Positions 33,231 through 43,025 are shown, counted from the stretch's first letter. The stretch: 64,000 bases of DNA from Arthrobacter sp. Soil782 (GCF_001428435.1 NZ_LMSO01000008.1:1-64000), one strand, 5' to 3'. Translations and numbers: made by a program. Notes: generated by a model not told the origin, from the letters alone.

Positions 33231-34370
33231 TCAGCGCGTCGGCCCAAGGATCGAGCTCTGGATCGCCACCGCTGCGGCGCCTCGAGCCCACTGACCGAAG
33301 TCGGTTGGTTCACGAGCAAGGTGGACCGGGGCGGCTTCGGGGTCCCGGTGAATACGTATGGACGCCGTAATTTCCTCGGATGCAATGTCGGCGAAAGCTG
33401 CGCCCTCACCGGACAGGATCACCAAATTCACCATGGTGAGGTTGGCTACCGCAGCAATGAGCACACCTAGGGCAGCGCCTGCGTTCTTCACCACCAGCGA
33501 GGCGAGCCTTTCCCCGCTTCGCGCCCGTTGCAGGACCTCGTCGTACGTGCACTCCTCTTCGGTGGCCATTCGCACCTGGCCACTGATGGCCGTCATGGTG
33601 AGCACAGCCCCAGCGCACCCGCGGTGACCTTCCTGGCACAGTGGGCCGGCGGAGTCCACGGGGTAATGCCCCACGAGGCCCAGCCCGGCATCCACGGGGG
33701 CAATGACCCGGTCATTGATCACCAGGCCGTAGCCCACGCCCGCCCCCACGGTAAGCACCGCAAAGTTGCTGATACCCCTGCCTGCCCCGAACCATTGCTC
33801 ACCCACGGTGAGGGCAACGACGTCGTTCTCCACGGTGACCGGAATGCCGGTTCGCTCCTGAACCAGGGAACCGAGCGGCACATCGCGCCAATGCAGAAAG
33901 GGTGCCCGCAGCACCGTGCCGTCGTCGCTCACCTTGCCGCCGATGCTGATCCCGATGCCGTCCGCCACCTGGCCCTCGTTCAGCCTGCCGACCACGGAGA
34001 CGATCGCTTCAACGACGTCGGCGACAGCGTGGGTGACGAGCGGTTCCTCGGCAGCGGCAACTGTCTGGCACCGCAGGTCCGTTGCCACACCGGACGCGGC
34101 GGCGCCGGTGAGTTTGATCCCGATGAACCGGTGCGTGCCGCCCGGCACCTCGAGTGGCCTGGTGGGACGACCGACTCCGCCTTCGATTACTTCGCGTCCC
34201 TCCTGCAGAATTCCGGCTTCGATCAACGGTTTGCTCAGGCGCGTCAGGCTCGCCACAGAGAGGCCAAGACGCCGCGACAATTCGCCCCGGGACAGCGGAC
34301 CGCCGATCAGGACCTCCCTGGCAAGCAGACGGGAGGGGCTGTCAGGAGAAAGGGACGCGACCACGTTCAT
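33231..34370 (-). CDS. ROK-family transcriptional repressor
   Basis: 379 residues from the ATG at 34370 (RBS AAAGG); the frame extends to 34439 but that part overlaps the operator. The N-terminal winged helix reads PLSRGELSRRLGLSVASLTR. The ROK domain has GIKLTGAAASGVATDLR, the sugar-binding HWRDVPLGSLVQ and NDVVALTVGEQWFG, and the zinc motif GPLCQEGHRGCAGAV. Proteins of this type repress sugar operons until an inducer sugar binds. It is divergent from the alpha-galactosidase operon with a palindrome between, so it is the probable local repressor. Confidence 0.88.
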   Translation of the reverse strand: MNVVASLSPDSPSRLLAREVLIGGPLSRGELSRRLGLSVASLTRLSKPLIEAGILQEGREVIEGGVGRPTRPLEVPGGTHRFIGIKLTGAAASGVATDLRCQTVAAAEEPLVTHAVADVVEAIVSVVGRLNEGQVADGIGISIGGKVSDDGTVLRAPFLHWRDVPLGSLVQERTGIPVTVENDVVALTVGEQWFGAGRGISNFAVLTVGAGVGYGLVINDRVIAPVDAGLGLVGHYPVDSAGPLCQEGHRGCAGAVLTMTAISGQVRMATEEECTYDEVLQRARSGERLASLVVKNAGAALGVLIAAVANLTMVNLVILSGEGAAFADIASEEITASIRIHRDPEAAPVHLAREPTDFGQWARGAAAVAIQSSILGPTR

Positions 34371-34395
34371 TAGCGTACCTTTCACCGTAGAGTAG

Positions 34396-34410
34396 TTTTC
34401 GTAACGAAAA
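34396..34410. promoter_or_regulatory. Palindromic operator (probable ROK-repressor site)
   Basis: TTTTCGT-A-ACGAAAA is a perfect seven-base inverted repeat with a one-base centre, lying 26 bases upstream of the ROK start and 90 bases upstream of the alpha-galactosidase start. Its AT-rich character and position fit binding sites of ROK/XylR-type repressors. Confidence 0.6.
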
Positions 34411-34464
34411 TATAGCTGGTGTTTCTGGATCCGTAACACACGAATCCGGAGACGGATGTGACGA

Positions 34465-34493
34465 TTGACACTTACTTATTTCTGAGATAAAAA
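34465..34493 (+). promoter_or_regulatory. Promoter of the alpha-galactoside operon, leaderless
   Basis: TTGACA (34465-34470), a 17-base spacer and TAAAAA (34488-34493) form a near-consensus sigma-70-type promoter. The ATG of the alpha-galactosidase begins eight bases after the -10 box, at or next to the predicted transcription start. There is no Shine-Dalgarno sequence, so translation is likely leaderless. Confidence 0.75.
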
Positions 34494-34500
34494 TTATTGC

Positions 34501-36660
34501 ATGCATTCATCACGTCCCCTCCATCTTGCCCGCGGCGGCACCAGCGTCATCGTCGACACCTCCACCGCCGGGCTGCCGTCCATCCTGTACTGGGGGCCGG
34601 CGCTCGGTGAATGCCCGGCTGCCGAGCTGGCGGCGCTTGCCTCGGCCTCCGTTCCGCAGCGGGTATCCGGGAGTATTGACACCCCTGCGCGTCTCACGCT
34701 GATCCCGCAGGAGTCCTACGGCTGGCAGGGCACTCCGGGGTTCACCGGACAACGCGGCGGCGGATTCCTGACCCCTGCCTTCCAGGTGACAAACTTGACC
34801 GCCGGCGAAAACGAACTCACCATCACGGCGAACGACGACGACGCCGGCCTCGCCCTCAATGTACAGCTCACCCTCACGGAAGCAGGACTCCTGCGCCAGC
34901 GGCTTGCGGTGACAAACACCGGCGCGAATGAGTATGAGGTGCGTTCCCTCCTCGCCTTTTTCCCCCTTCCCGACACTGCGCAGGAAGTCCTCGACCACAC
35001 GGGGCGCCATCTGCGCGAACGAGCACCTCAGCGACACAACCTGACCACGGGTTCGTATCACCGCGAGAGCAGGCGCGGCCGCCCCGGTGCAGACGCAACC
35101 GTTCTCGTTGCAGCAGGGGAGAGGGCATTCGGCTTCGAACGCGGGCGCGTGCATGCGGTGCATACGGCCTGGAGCGGGAACCACCAGTACATTGTGGAGC
35201 AGACCCCGTCCGGCGATCGATTCCTCGCGTGCGGCGAGCTCCTGCTGCCCCAGGAAATGTCGCTGGCTCCCGGCGCCACCTACGCGGCTCCGGATGCGTT
35301 CGGTTCCTGGGGCGATGGGCTTAATGAACTTGCGTCCCGCTTCCACACCGAGTTCCGCGGCCGGCCGGAACACCCCGGCCGGCCGCGGCCGGTCACGCTC
35401 AATACCTGGGAAGCCGTTTACTTCGATCACAACCTTCCCACTCTGAAGGCGCTTGCGGACAGGGCTGCCCGGGCGGGCATCGAACGCTATGTGCTCGACG
35501 ACGGCTGGTTCAGCGGCCGCCGTGATGACACCGCGGGTCTGGGAGACTGGTTCATTGATGAAACAGTGTGGCCGGATGGCCTTTCCCCGCTGATCGATCA
35601 CGTGCGCTCCCTGGGGATGGAGTTCGGGCTCTGGTTCGAACCGGAGATGGTAAACCCGGACTCGAAGCTTGCCCGCGATCACCCGGAGTGGATCATCCAG
35701 ACGCGGGGACGGCTGCCGGTCGCCGCCCGCCAGCAGCAGGTGCTCAACCTGGCGATCCCGGAAGCGTACGACTACGTCCTGACCTGCATCGATGATGTGC
35801 TCAGAACCAATGACATCGCCTATATCAAGTGGGACCATAACCGCGACCTGCTGGAAGCCGCAGACGCGACGAGCGGTGCCGCCGTCGTTCATTCGAATGT
35901 GGTGGCCGTCTACCGGCTCATGACCGAGCTGAAGGAACGTCATCCAAGGCTGGAGATCGAGTCCTGCGCGTCAGGCGGCGCACGCGTGGACATGGGGATC
36001 CTGCGTCACACCGACCGCATCTGGACGAGTGACTGCATCGACCCCATCGAACGGCTGGTCAACCAGAAACACACCGGGCTCCTGGTTCCACCGGAGCTGA
36101 TGGGCATGCACGTGGGCGGTCCCCGATCCCATTCAACCGGACGCACACACGCCCTCTCATTCCGTGCCGCTACAGCGATCTTCGGTCACTTCGGCGTGGA
36201 ATGGGACATCTCCAACCTCACGGCCGAAGAACTTGGCCGGCTCGGTTCCTGGATCGATCTCCACAAACGCTGGCGAGATGTCCTCCACACCGGGACGACC
36301 CTGCACGCGGATCTCCCGGACCCGTCAATGGACCTGCGTGGCGTTGTTGCGCGCGACAAGCGAAGCGCCCTGTACGGCTACTCGCTCACGGGTTCGAGCG
36401 CGTCCTACCCGCCCGGCCGAATCACCTTTCCCGGGCTTGATCCCACGACTACCTACAGCATCACACCGGCTGCTTTCGACTACGAGGACCAGGGCCAATC
36501 CGGCCTTGCCTGGGTCGAAACCGCCCGCAACGGCGCACCCCTTGCCATGAGCGGCCGGCTTCTGGGCGCACTCGGCGTCCAGGCGCCCGTACTTTTCCCC
36601 GAGCAGTCCGTCCTCATCGAAGTCCGGGCACAGACACCAGAGCTAGACCACACACCCTAA
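34501..36660 (+). CDS. Alpha-galactosidase (GH36)
   Basis: 719 residues. The catalytic barrel has YVLDDGWFSGRRDD, EFGLWFEPEMVNPDSKLARD, the nucleophile in AYIKWDHNRDLLEA, ESCASGGARVDMGILRHTDR and the acid/base region WTSDCIDPIERL, all signatures of GH36 enzymes that release terminal alpha-1,6-galactose from melibiose, raffinose or stachyose. The N-terminal beta-sandwich (about 1-300) and a C-terminal beta domain are present. It has no signal peptide, so it acts in the cytoplasm on imported sugars. First gene of the operon. Confidence 0.94.
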   Translation: MHSSRPLHLARGGTSVIVDTSTAGLPSILYWGPALGECPAAELAALASASVPQRVSGSIDTPARLTLIPQESYGWQGTPGFTGQRGGGFLTPAFQVTNLTAGENELTITANDDDAGLALNVQLTLTEAGLLRQRLAVTNTGANEYEVRSLLAFFPLPDTAQEVLDHTGRHLRERAPQRHNLTTGSYHRESRRGRPGADATVLVAAGERAFGFERGRVHAVHTAWSGNHQYIVEQTPSGDRFLACGELLLPQEMSLAPGATYAAPDAFGSWGDGLNELASRFHTEFRGRPEHPGRPRPVTLNTWEAVYFDHNLPTLKALADRAARAGIERYVLDDGWFSGRRDDTAGLGDWFIDETVWPDGLSPLIDHVRSLGMEFGLWFEPEMVNPDSKLARDHPEWIIQTRGRLPVAARQQQVLNLAIPEAYDYVLTCIDDVLRTNDIAYIKWDHNRDLLEAADATSGAAVVHSNVVAVYRLMTELKERHPRLEIESCASGGARVDMGILRHTDRIWTSDCIDPIERLVNQKHTGLLVPPELMGMHVGGPRSHSTGRTHALSFRAATAIFGHFGVEWDISNLTAEELGRLGSWIDLHKRWRDVLHTGTTLHADLPDPSMDLRGVVARDKRSALYGYSLTGSSASYPPGRITFPGLDPTTTYSITPAAFDYEDQGQSGLAWVETARNGAPLAMSGRLLGALGVQAPVLFPEQSVLIEVRAQTPELDHTP

Positions 36661-36670
36661 GGAGATATTC

Positions 36671-37948
36671 GTGAAGCATTCCGCTACACGAAGGAAACTG
36701 GCGGCGGCCTCATCGGCGGCCGCGCTGGCAGCGTTGACGCTGTCCGGCTGCACTCCCGCCAGCGGGAATGACGACGTCGTCACGCTCGATTTCTTTCAGT
36801 TCAAACCCGAGGCGGTGGGCAACTTCGAGGAAATCATCGCTGATTTCGAAGCTGCCAACCCCGATATCGACGTAGTCCAGAACCATGTCCCGGACGCCGA
36901 CACGGCAATCCGCACGCTACTGGTCAAGAACAAGACACCGGATGTGCTGACGCTGAATGCAAACGGGAACTATGGACTGCTCGCCGAGGCCTGCGTCTTC
37001 GCCGACCTGACGGACATGCCCTCCGCGCAGACGGTCCTTCCCGCGGTGCAGGACATTGTGCAGGAGCTCGGAAGCTGCGACGGCTCGGAGATCAACGCGC
37101 TACCTTTCGCGAACAACGCAAGCGGGATCATCTATAACAAGGACATGTTCGAGGAGTACGGTGCCGAGGTGCCGGGAACGTGGGATGAACTGGTGGCGCT
37201 CGCCGACATGTTCGAGGCTAACGGCGTTACCCCTTTCTACACGACGCTGAAGGACGGCTGGACCGTCAGCCCCGCTTTCGTGAACCTTGGCGGGGCCCTC
37301 CAGCCGGTAGGTTTCTACGACGCGCTGCGGCAGGACGAGACGTCCTTCTCTGCTGAGTACGAAGAAGCCATGGAAAAGGTTTCAAAACTGTTCTCCTATG
37401 GTCAGGAAAACTCGCCCAGCAGGGACTACAACGCAGGGAACGCAGCTTTCGCCAATGGGGAATCCGCCATGTACCTGCAGGGCAGCTACGCCATACCGCC
37501 CATCCGAGCCGCGAACCCCGACGTCAACATCGGCACGTTTCCCTACCCGGCCACCAACGATCCGCAGGACACGGTCGTGGTTTCAGGTGTCGATGTCGGA
37601 CTTTCAATTGGACGAGACACTGAGCATCCGGAAGAAGCACGCCGCTTCGTCGAGTTCATGATGTCACCGGACATCGTCGAACGGTACTCGGAAGCACAGA
37701 GCACCTTCTCGCCGCTGAGTGAAAGCCCCTCCAACACGGATCCCGCCCTCGAAGGGCTGGCCCCGTACTTCGAGAGCGGCCGAATCATTGGATTCATCGA
37801 CCACCAGATCCCGCCCAGCCTTCCCCTGCCGGCCTACCTCCAGGAATTTGTCCTCAGTGGAAACACGGAGAGCTTCCTCGCGAAGATGGACAGTGAATGG
37901 GACAAGATTGCCGAGCGTACCATCACCCGTGAGGAGGCACGATCATGA
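36671..37948 (+). CDS. Sugar ABC transporter substrate-binding lipoprotein
   Basis: 425 residues from GTG with RBS AAGGAGA. The signal ends in the lipobox LTLSGC. The mature protein has the family 1 solute-binding fold (VTLDFFQFKPEAVGNFEEII; IYNKDMFEEYGAEVPGTWDE; AMYLQGSYAIPPIRAANPDV). By context it captures alpha-galactosides such as raffinose or melibiose at the outer face of the membrane and passes them to the two permeases. Confidence 0.9.
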   Translation: MKHSATRRKLAAASSAAALAALTLSGCTPASGNDDVVTLDFFQFKPEAVGNFEEIIADFEAANPDIDVVQNHVPDADTAIRTLLVKNKTPDVLTLNANGNYGLLAEACVFADLTDMPSAQTVLPAVQDIVQELGSCDGSEINALPFANNASGIIYNKDMFEEYGAEVPGTWDELVALADMFEANGVTPFYTTLKDGWTVSPAFVNLGGALQPVGFYDALRQDETSFSAEYEEAMEKVSKLFSYGQENSPSRDYNAGNAAFANGESAMYLQGSYAIPPIRAANPDVNIGTFPYPATNDPQDTVVVSGVDVGLSIGRDTEHPEEARRFVEFMMSPDIVERYSEAQSTFSPLSESPSNTDPALEGLAPYFESGRIIGFIDHQIPPSLPLPAYLQEFVLSGNTESFLAKMDSEWDKIAERTITREEARS

Positions 37949-38835
37949 GCTCTCCCACCCTGGCGCGGCCTGCGAAGAAGCTGCCACGCGCTTTCTACAT
38001 CATGGTTCTGCCGGCATTCGCGCTCTTCCTGATTTTTCATACCGTACCGGTGCTGACCGGCATCTACTACAGCTTCACTAACTACGCCGGCTACGGAGAA
38101 TGGTCCTTCATCGGGCTCAGCAACTACATCAACCTGTTCCGTGATGAACGGATCCTGAACGCTTATGGCTTCACTTTTCTGTTCGCCATTGTTTCCACCG
38201 TCGCAGTGAACATCATCGCCCTGTCGGTGGCCATGGCACTGAACAGCCGGATCAAGTTCAAGACGGGATTCCGCGGGATTTTCTTCATCCCCAACATCCT
38301 CTCGATCCTGATCGTCGGGTATGTCTTCAACTACCTTTTCTCCAACTCCGTGCCGGCCATCGCCGAAGCGCTCGGAATCAATGCGCTCACGAGCAGCATC
38401 CTGGCCAGCGGGGATACAGCGTGGATCGGCGTCGTCATCCTCTCGGTCTGGCAGGCAGCGGCCTTCAACATCATCATTTACCTGGCCGGTCTGCAGACCA
38501 TTCCCGGTGAGCTCTACGAAGCGGCGTCGCTTGACGGCGCCTCAGCCTGGAAGCAGTTCAGCACCATTACCTTTCCCCTGATCGGTGCGTTCTTCACCAT
38601 CAACATGGTCCTGTCGCTGAAGAACTTCCTCCAGGTCTTCGACCAGATCATCTCCCTGACCGGAGGCGGACCGGGGACGTCCACGGAGTCGATTTCCGTG
38701 CTCATTTACCGGGGTGGATTCCAGGGTGGCGAATACGGATACCAAACCGCCAACGCAGTGATCTACCTGTTCGTCATCATTGCCATCTCGTTCATCCAGC
38801 TGCGCATCCTGCAGCGTAGGGAGGCCTCGTTCTAA
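37945..38835 (+). CDS. Sugar ABC transporter permease 1
   Basis: 296 residues, about six helices, starting RPAKKLPRAFYIMVLPAFAL. The EAA loop EAASLDGASAWKQFSTITFP docks the ATPase. It belongs to the MalF/RafF type. ATGA overlap with both neighbours. Confidence 0.92.
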   Translation: MSSPTLARPAKKLPRAFYIMVLPAFALFLIFHTVPVLTGIYYSFTNYAGYGEWSFIGLSNYINLFRDERILNAYGFTFLFAIVSTVAVNIIALSVAMALNSRIKFKTGFRGIFFIPNILSILIVGYVFNYLFSNSVPAIAEALGINALTSSILASGDTAWIGVVILSVWQAAAFNIIIYLAGLQTIPGELYEAASLDGASAWKQFSTITFPLIGAFFTINMVLSLKNFLQVFDQIISLTGGGPGTSTESISVLIYRGGFQGGEYGYQTANAVIYLFVIIAISFIQLRILQRREASF

Positions 38836-39728
38836 TGACTGCAACTGCCTACTCCGCCGAGCGAAGTACCCTCGGGAATGACGGACGCGATTCACGCGTC
38901 CACCGTCCCGACCGGCGGCAGATCAACTGGTGGCTGACCGCGCTGGTAGCAGTGCTCTCACTGACGATCTTCATTCCGCTCTACTTCACGGTGGTAACTG
39001 CCCTTAAGACCCCCGATGAGCTGGGTGGTTCCGGATTCGGGCTGCCGGACACTCCGGCCTGGAGCAATTTCGCCGAGGCCTGGACCCTGACCGACTTCCC
39101 GCAGGCGCTCATGAACAGCGCGCTGATTACAGTGGGGGCAGTGCTGCTGACGCTGCTCACCAACTCCATGGTGGCTTATGCGATTGCCCGCAACATGCAC
39201 CGGAAGCTCTTCAAGGGGCTGTACTTCTACTTCATCGCAGCGCTCTTTGTACCCTTCCCGATCATCATGCTTCCGGTGGTGAAGGAGACTGCGCTTCTCG
39301 GGCTGGACAATCAGATCGGCCTGATCCTGCTCTATACGGTGTACGGCCTCTCCTTCAATATCTTCGTCTACGTCGCGTACATTCGGTCCATCCCGATGGA
39401 GCTCGAAGAAGCGGCGATCACCGACGGCGCCAGCACCTGGACGGTCTTCTGGAAGGTTATCTTCCCGCTTCTTGGTCCGATGAACGCCACGGTCGGCATT
39501 CTCACCTGCCTGTGGGCCTGGAACGACTTCATGCTGCCGCTGGTCATACTCTCCGACCCGTCGGCTCAAACCCTGCCCCTGGCCCAGTACGTCTTCCAGG
39601 GCCAGTTCAACACCAACTATTCCGTGGCGTTCGCCTCCTACCTGATGGCCATGGCGCCACTGCTTCTGGTGTACCTCTTCGCACAGCGATGGGTTATCTC
39701 CGGTGTGATGAGAGGATCAACCAAATGA
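38835..39728 (+). CDS. Sugar ABC transporter permease 2
   Basis: 297 residues, six helices, with EAA loop EAAITDGASTWTVFWKVIFP, of the MalG/RafG type. It begins on the last base of the preceding stop and overlaps the glucosidase start. No ATPase gene occurs in this operon; a shared MsmK/MsiK-like ATPase encoded elsewhere is the usual solution in actinobacteria. Confidence 0.92.
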   Translation: MTATAYSAERSTLGNDGRDSRVHRPDRRQINWWLTALVAVLSLTIFIPLYFTVVTALKTPDELGGSGFGLPDTPAWSNFAEAWTLTDFPQALMNSALITVGAVLLTLLTNSMVAYAIARNMHRKLFKGLYFYFIAALFVPFPIIMLPVVKETALLGLDNQIGLILLYTVYGLSFNIFVYVAYIRSIPMELEEAAITDGASTWTVFWKVIFPLLGPMNATVGILTCLWAWNDFMLPLVILSDPSAQTLPLAQYVFQGQFNTNYSVAFASYLMAMAPLLLVYLFAQRWVISGVMRGSTK

Positions 39729-41449
39729 GCACCACCAACAGTCCTGAAACCGAACCCGCCTGGTGGACCGGCGCCGTCGTCTATCAGGTCTACCCGCGCA
39801 GCTTCGCCGACTCCAACGGAGACGGAATCGGGGACCTTGGCGGGATCATCAGCAAACTCGACCATCTCGCGGAACTCGGCGTGGACGTCCTGTGGCTCTC
39901 CCCGATCTACTCCTCGCCGCAGCATGACAACGGCTATGACATCAGCGATTACCGCCGAATCGACCCGACCTTCGGCACGCTCGAGCAATTCGACGAGCTC
40001 CTTGAGGGCGTGCACCGGCGCGGGATGAAGCTGGTGATGGATCTCGTGGTAAACCACACATCGAACGAGCACCCGTGGTTCGTGGAGTCGGCGTCGTCGA
40101 CCGACAACCCCAAGCGGGACTGGTACTGGTGGCGGGACGCACGGGAGGGCTTCGATGCCGGGGAGAAGGGCGCCGAGCCGAGCAACTGGGGCTCGGCGTT
40201 CAGCGGTCCGGCCTGGACACTGGATCCCGCCACGAACCAGTACTATTTGCACCTCTTCGCACCCGAGCAGCCGGACCTGAACTGGGAGAACCCGGAGGTA
40301 CGCCAGGCTGTCTACGAGATGATGAACTGGTGGGTCGACCGGGGAGTGGACGGTTTCCGGATGGACGTCATCAATTTCATCTCCAAGGACCCTGCGCTGC
40401 CGGACGGCCCGGTGCAGCCCGGGAAACTGTGGGGCGACGGCTCCCAGTATTTCGTGTCCGGACCCCGCATCCATGATTATCTGCAGGAAATGCACCGCGA
40501 GGTCTTCGAGGGGCGGAAAGCCGAGCTCATCACGGTCGGCGAGATGCCAGGTGTCACCATCGACGAGGCGAAGCTCTTCACTGATCCGGCCCGCCGCGAG
40601 GTTGACATGGTTTTCCAGTTCGAGCACGTCGGCCTCGATCACGGGCCAGGCGGCAAGTGGGACTACAAGGGACTGGACCTTCGTGATCTCAAGACCTCAT
40701 GGAACCGCTGGCAGAAGGGACTGGCAGGTACAGGCTGGAACAGCCTGTACCTGAACAATCACGACCAACCGCGCCTGGTCTCCCGGTTCGGCAATGACGA
40801 GGCTTTCCGCTACGAATCGGCCACCCTGTGGGCCGCGTTGCTCCATCTGCACCGCGGGACGCCGTATGTCTACCAGGGCGAGGAGATCGGCATGACCAAC
40901 GCTCCGTTCGAAAGCGTTAAGGACTTCCGGGACATCGAGTCCATCAACCACTTCTACGAGGCCACCGGACCGCTGGGCCACGAACCAGAGGAAGTGCTGC
41001 AAAACCTGCGCATCATGAGCCGGGACAATGCCCGTACGCCAGTGCAGTGGACGGCGGGGGAGCAGGCAGGCTTCACAAGAGGCACGCCCTGGATTGCGGT
41101 CAACCCGAATTATCCGATGGTCAATGCGGACACGGACCGCGCAGCCGAACACTCGGTATTCCGGTTCTACCAGCAGCTCATCGAACTGCGGCACAAGGAC
41201 GAAACAGTCCGCCTCGGCGAATTTGCGATGCTCGCTGAGGACCATCCAACGCTCTACGCCTTCACCCGCACGCTGAACGGCGCGTCGCTCCTCATTGTCG
41301 GCAACGTCTCGGGTGACACGCTGAGCCTGCCCGAAGACTCAGAGCTAGGGGATCGGGTCAGCGGCGGAACACTGATCCTCGGCAATTACGACGGCGATCC
41401 CACACCTGAGCTTCGACCCTGGGAAGTGCGGATCCTCCGTACTGACTGA
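39725..41449 (+). CDS. Alpha-glucosidase (GH13)
   Basis: 574 residues from the ATG at 39725 (MSTTNSPETEPAWWTGAVVY); the open frame upstream belongs to the permease. GH13 motifs: DLVVNHTSNEHPWF, GFRMDVINFI (nucleophile Asp), ITVGEMPGV (acid Glu), YLNNHDQPRLVSRFG. Such enzymes split sucrose, maltose or isomaltose units; here it would act on the sucrose or glucoside left after alpha-galactosidase. Cytoplasmic, no signal peptide. Confidence 0.92.
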   Translation: MSTTNSPETEPAWWTGAVVYQVYPRSFADSNGDGIGDLGGIISKLDHLAELGVDVLWLSPIYSSPQHDNGYDISDYRRIDPTFGTLEQFDELLEGVHRRGMKLVMDLVVNHTSNEHPWFVESASSTDNPKRDWYWWRDAREGFDAGEKGAEPSNWGSAFSGPAWTLDPATNQYYLHLFAPEQPDLNWENPEVRQAVYEMMNWWVDRGVDGFRMDVINFISKDPALPDGPVQPGKLWGDGSQYFVSGPRIHDYLQEMHREVFEGRKAELITVGEMPGVTIDEAKLFTDPARREVDMVFQFEHVGLDHGPGGKWDYKGLDLRDLKTSWNRWQKGLAGTGWNSLYLNNHDQPRLVSRFGNDEAFRYESATLWAALLHLHRGTPYVYQGEEIGMTNAPFESVKDFRDIESINHFYEATGPLGHEPEEVLQNLRIMSRDNARTPVQWTAGEQAGFTRGTPWIAVNPNYPMVNADTDRAAEHSVFRFYQQLIELRHKDETVRLGEFAMLAEDHPTLYAFTRTLNGASLLIVGNVSGDTLSLPEDSELGDRVSGGTLILGNYDGDPTPELRPWEVRILRTD

Positions 41450-41453
41450 ACGT

Positions 41454-42554
41454 TCAGCGTTCGGCGATCAGCGTTTCGGTGTAAAGGTCAATCAGCCCGG
41501 TGACACCGCTTTGTTCCATTGCGCGGCGCTGGCGGACAGCGCCGGTACCGCGCTCCCACACCGTCTTGAGGCCGGTTTCAATCCAGTGGGAATCGCCCGC
41601 GTCCTCCAGTGCCGTGCCGACGTACTCGAGCAGGCGGTCCAGCTGTTCACGGACGGGCGTCAGCTTTCCGGTCAGTGGATTGACGACGACGTCGCTCAGC
41701 CCCTGGCGCGCGGCCTGCCACTGTGCCGCATCCAGCAACTCGGCGTCGGGATCCGGATACGGCGTGCCGTTCAGGGCATCGCTGACCGCTGTGCTGACGA
41801 GGCCGCGCACCAGACCGGCGATGAGCACGGAGTCCTGCGCCTCCAGCTGTGCGTCTGCTGTGCGAACCTCCAGGGTGGGGTAGCTGTCGGAGAGCCGGGC
41901 AACCCAAGTGAGAACCCCGCGGTCGATGATGACGCCGGTATCAACGAGGCGTTCGATCCGGCGCTCGTACTCCGCAGCATCCGCGAAAATCGGTGGAATG
42001 CCCTGTACCGGCCAACGACGGTAGTGCACCGTCCGCCAGCTGGAGAAGCCGCTGTCCCGGTCAAGCCAGAACGGAGAGTTTGTGCTCAACGCAGTGATGA
42101 TGGGAAGCCAGGGTCGGATCCGGTTGAGCGCCTGTACACCGGTTTCCTTGTCCGGGATGGACACGTGCACATGAAGCCCGTTAACGAACTGGTCCGCTAC
42201 GATCCCGCGGGCGCTCGATTTCAGTTCGTGGTAGCGCTGTTTATCAGTGAGCTCGGGGTACCCCTCCTGGATGCGGGGAGCCGTTGCCGATCCGCTGGCC
42301 CGAACTCCTGACTTCCGCGCCGCTGCCGCCAGTTGCCGCCGGAAATTCAGCAGCGATTCCTCCGCTTCGGTGAGCGTATGGCACACCGGCGTTGCGGTTT
42401 CGATCTGGCAGCTCAGCAATTCGCGTTGGATATCCTCGCCGCTGACTGCGCCGCCGGATTCGAGAAGTGCCTGGACGTCCGCTGCATTGAAGACGGGCAA
42501 CCCCGATTCGGGATGGAGCAGGAGGTACTCTTCTTCGATTCCCAGCGTGGTCAT
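41454..42554 (-). CDS. GCS2-type carboxylate-amine ligase (YbdK family)
   Basis: 366 residues. TLGIEEEYLLLHPESGLPVF is the ATP/Mg site with the EEE(Y/F) motif; NGLHVHVSIPDKETGVQALN and SYPTLEVRTADAQLEAQDSV follow. These proteins ligate glutamate to cysteine weakly or have another amine substrate. Actinobacteria make mycothiol, so glutathione synthesis is not a safe inference. Convergent with the glucosidase gene, four bases apart. Confidence 0.85.
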   Translation of the reverse strand: MTTLGIEEEYLLLHPESGLPVFNAADVQALLESGGAVSGEDIQRELLSCQIETATPVCHTLTEAEESLLNFRRQLAAAARKSGVRASGSATAPRIQEGYPELTDKQRYHELKSSARGIVADQFVNGLHVHVSIPDKETGVQALNRIRPWLPIITALSTNSPFWLDRDSGFSSWRTVHYRRWPVQGIPPIFADAAEYERRIERLVDTGVIIDRGVLTWVARLSDSYPTLEVRTADAQLEAQDSVLIAGLVRGLVSTAVSDALNGTPYPDPDAELLDAAQWQAARQGLSDVVVNPLTGKLTPVREQLDRLLEYVGTALEDAGDSHWIETGLKTVWERGTGAVRQRRAMEQSGVTGLIDLYTETLIAER

Positions 42555-42626
42555 GGAGCGCCTTTCGATGCGTTCACGGATCCACCCCAGTCTAGTCAGC
42601 CAGCTTTGTACTTGTGTTTTCCTGCG

Positions 42627-43025
42627 TCATACAGCGCCGGTCAACAGAAGTCCCAGCGATGCCGCGGCCAGCCCGCATCCGGTATGTGCAAGCACATGAA
42701 CGACGGCGGCCACCCGCCTCCTGCCCCGCCACAGGAGAACAGCCGCGACAGTGAAGGTGCTGAACGTGGTGAACCCACCGGCCAGTCCCGCACTGAGCGC
42801 GGTGTAGACGGGGCTACTGAGTGCAGAGTTCAGCAGCAGTCCCCAAAGGACGCCGATTCCACCCGATCCAAGAATGTTGACCACCAGCGTTCCCACGGGA
42901 AAGGGCGGCACCAGCGAAGACGGTTGCCGCCGTCGTGCACGGAGCGCTTCATACGCTGTGTCGACGGCGAAGCGGAGCAGCGCGCCGACCATTCCTCCAA
43001 GGCCCACCAGAGCCGCAGTCATCAT
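42627..43025 (-). CDS. crcB: Fluoride channel subunit CrcB (copy 2)
   Basis: 132 residues from the ATG at 43025 (MMTAALVGLGGMVGALLRFA), with four helices, VNILGSGGIGVLWG and AGGFTTFSTFTVAAV, the CrcB/Fluc signature. Its start overlaps the other crcB stop. Pairs of unequal CrcB proteins form heterodimeric fluoride channels. Last gene of the metal-transport operon. Confidence 0.9.
   Translation of the reverse strand: MMTAALVGLGGMVGALLRFAVDTAYEALRARRRQPSSLVPPFPVGTLVVNILGSGGIGVLWGLLLNSALSSPVYTALSAGLAGGFTTFSTFTVAAVLLWRGRRRVAAVVHVLAHTGCGLAAASLGLLLTGAV

Noticed and set aside
34510-35943. 477-residue antisense open frame in the alpha-galactosidase gene
   Set aside because: The plus strand encodes conserved GH36 motifs throughout; no RBS or family pattern on the minus strand.
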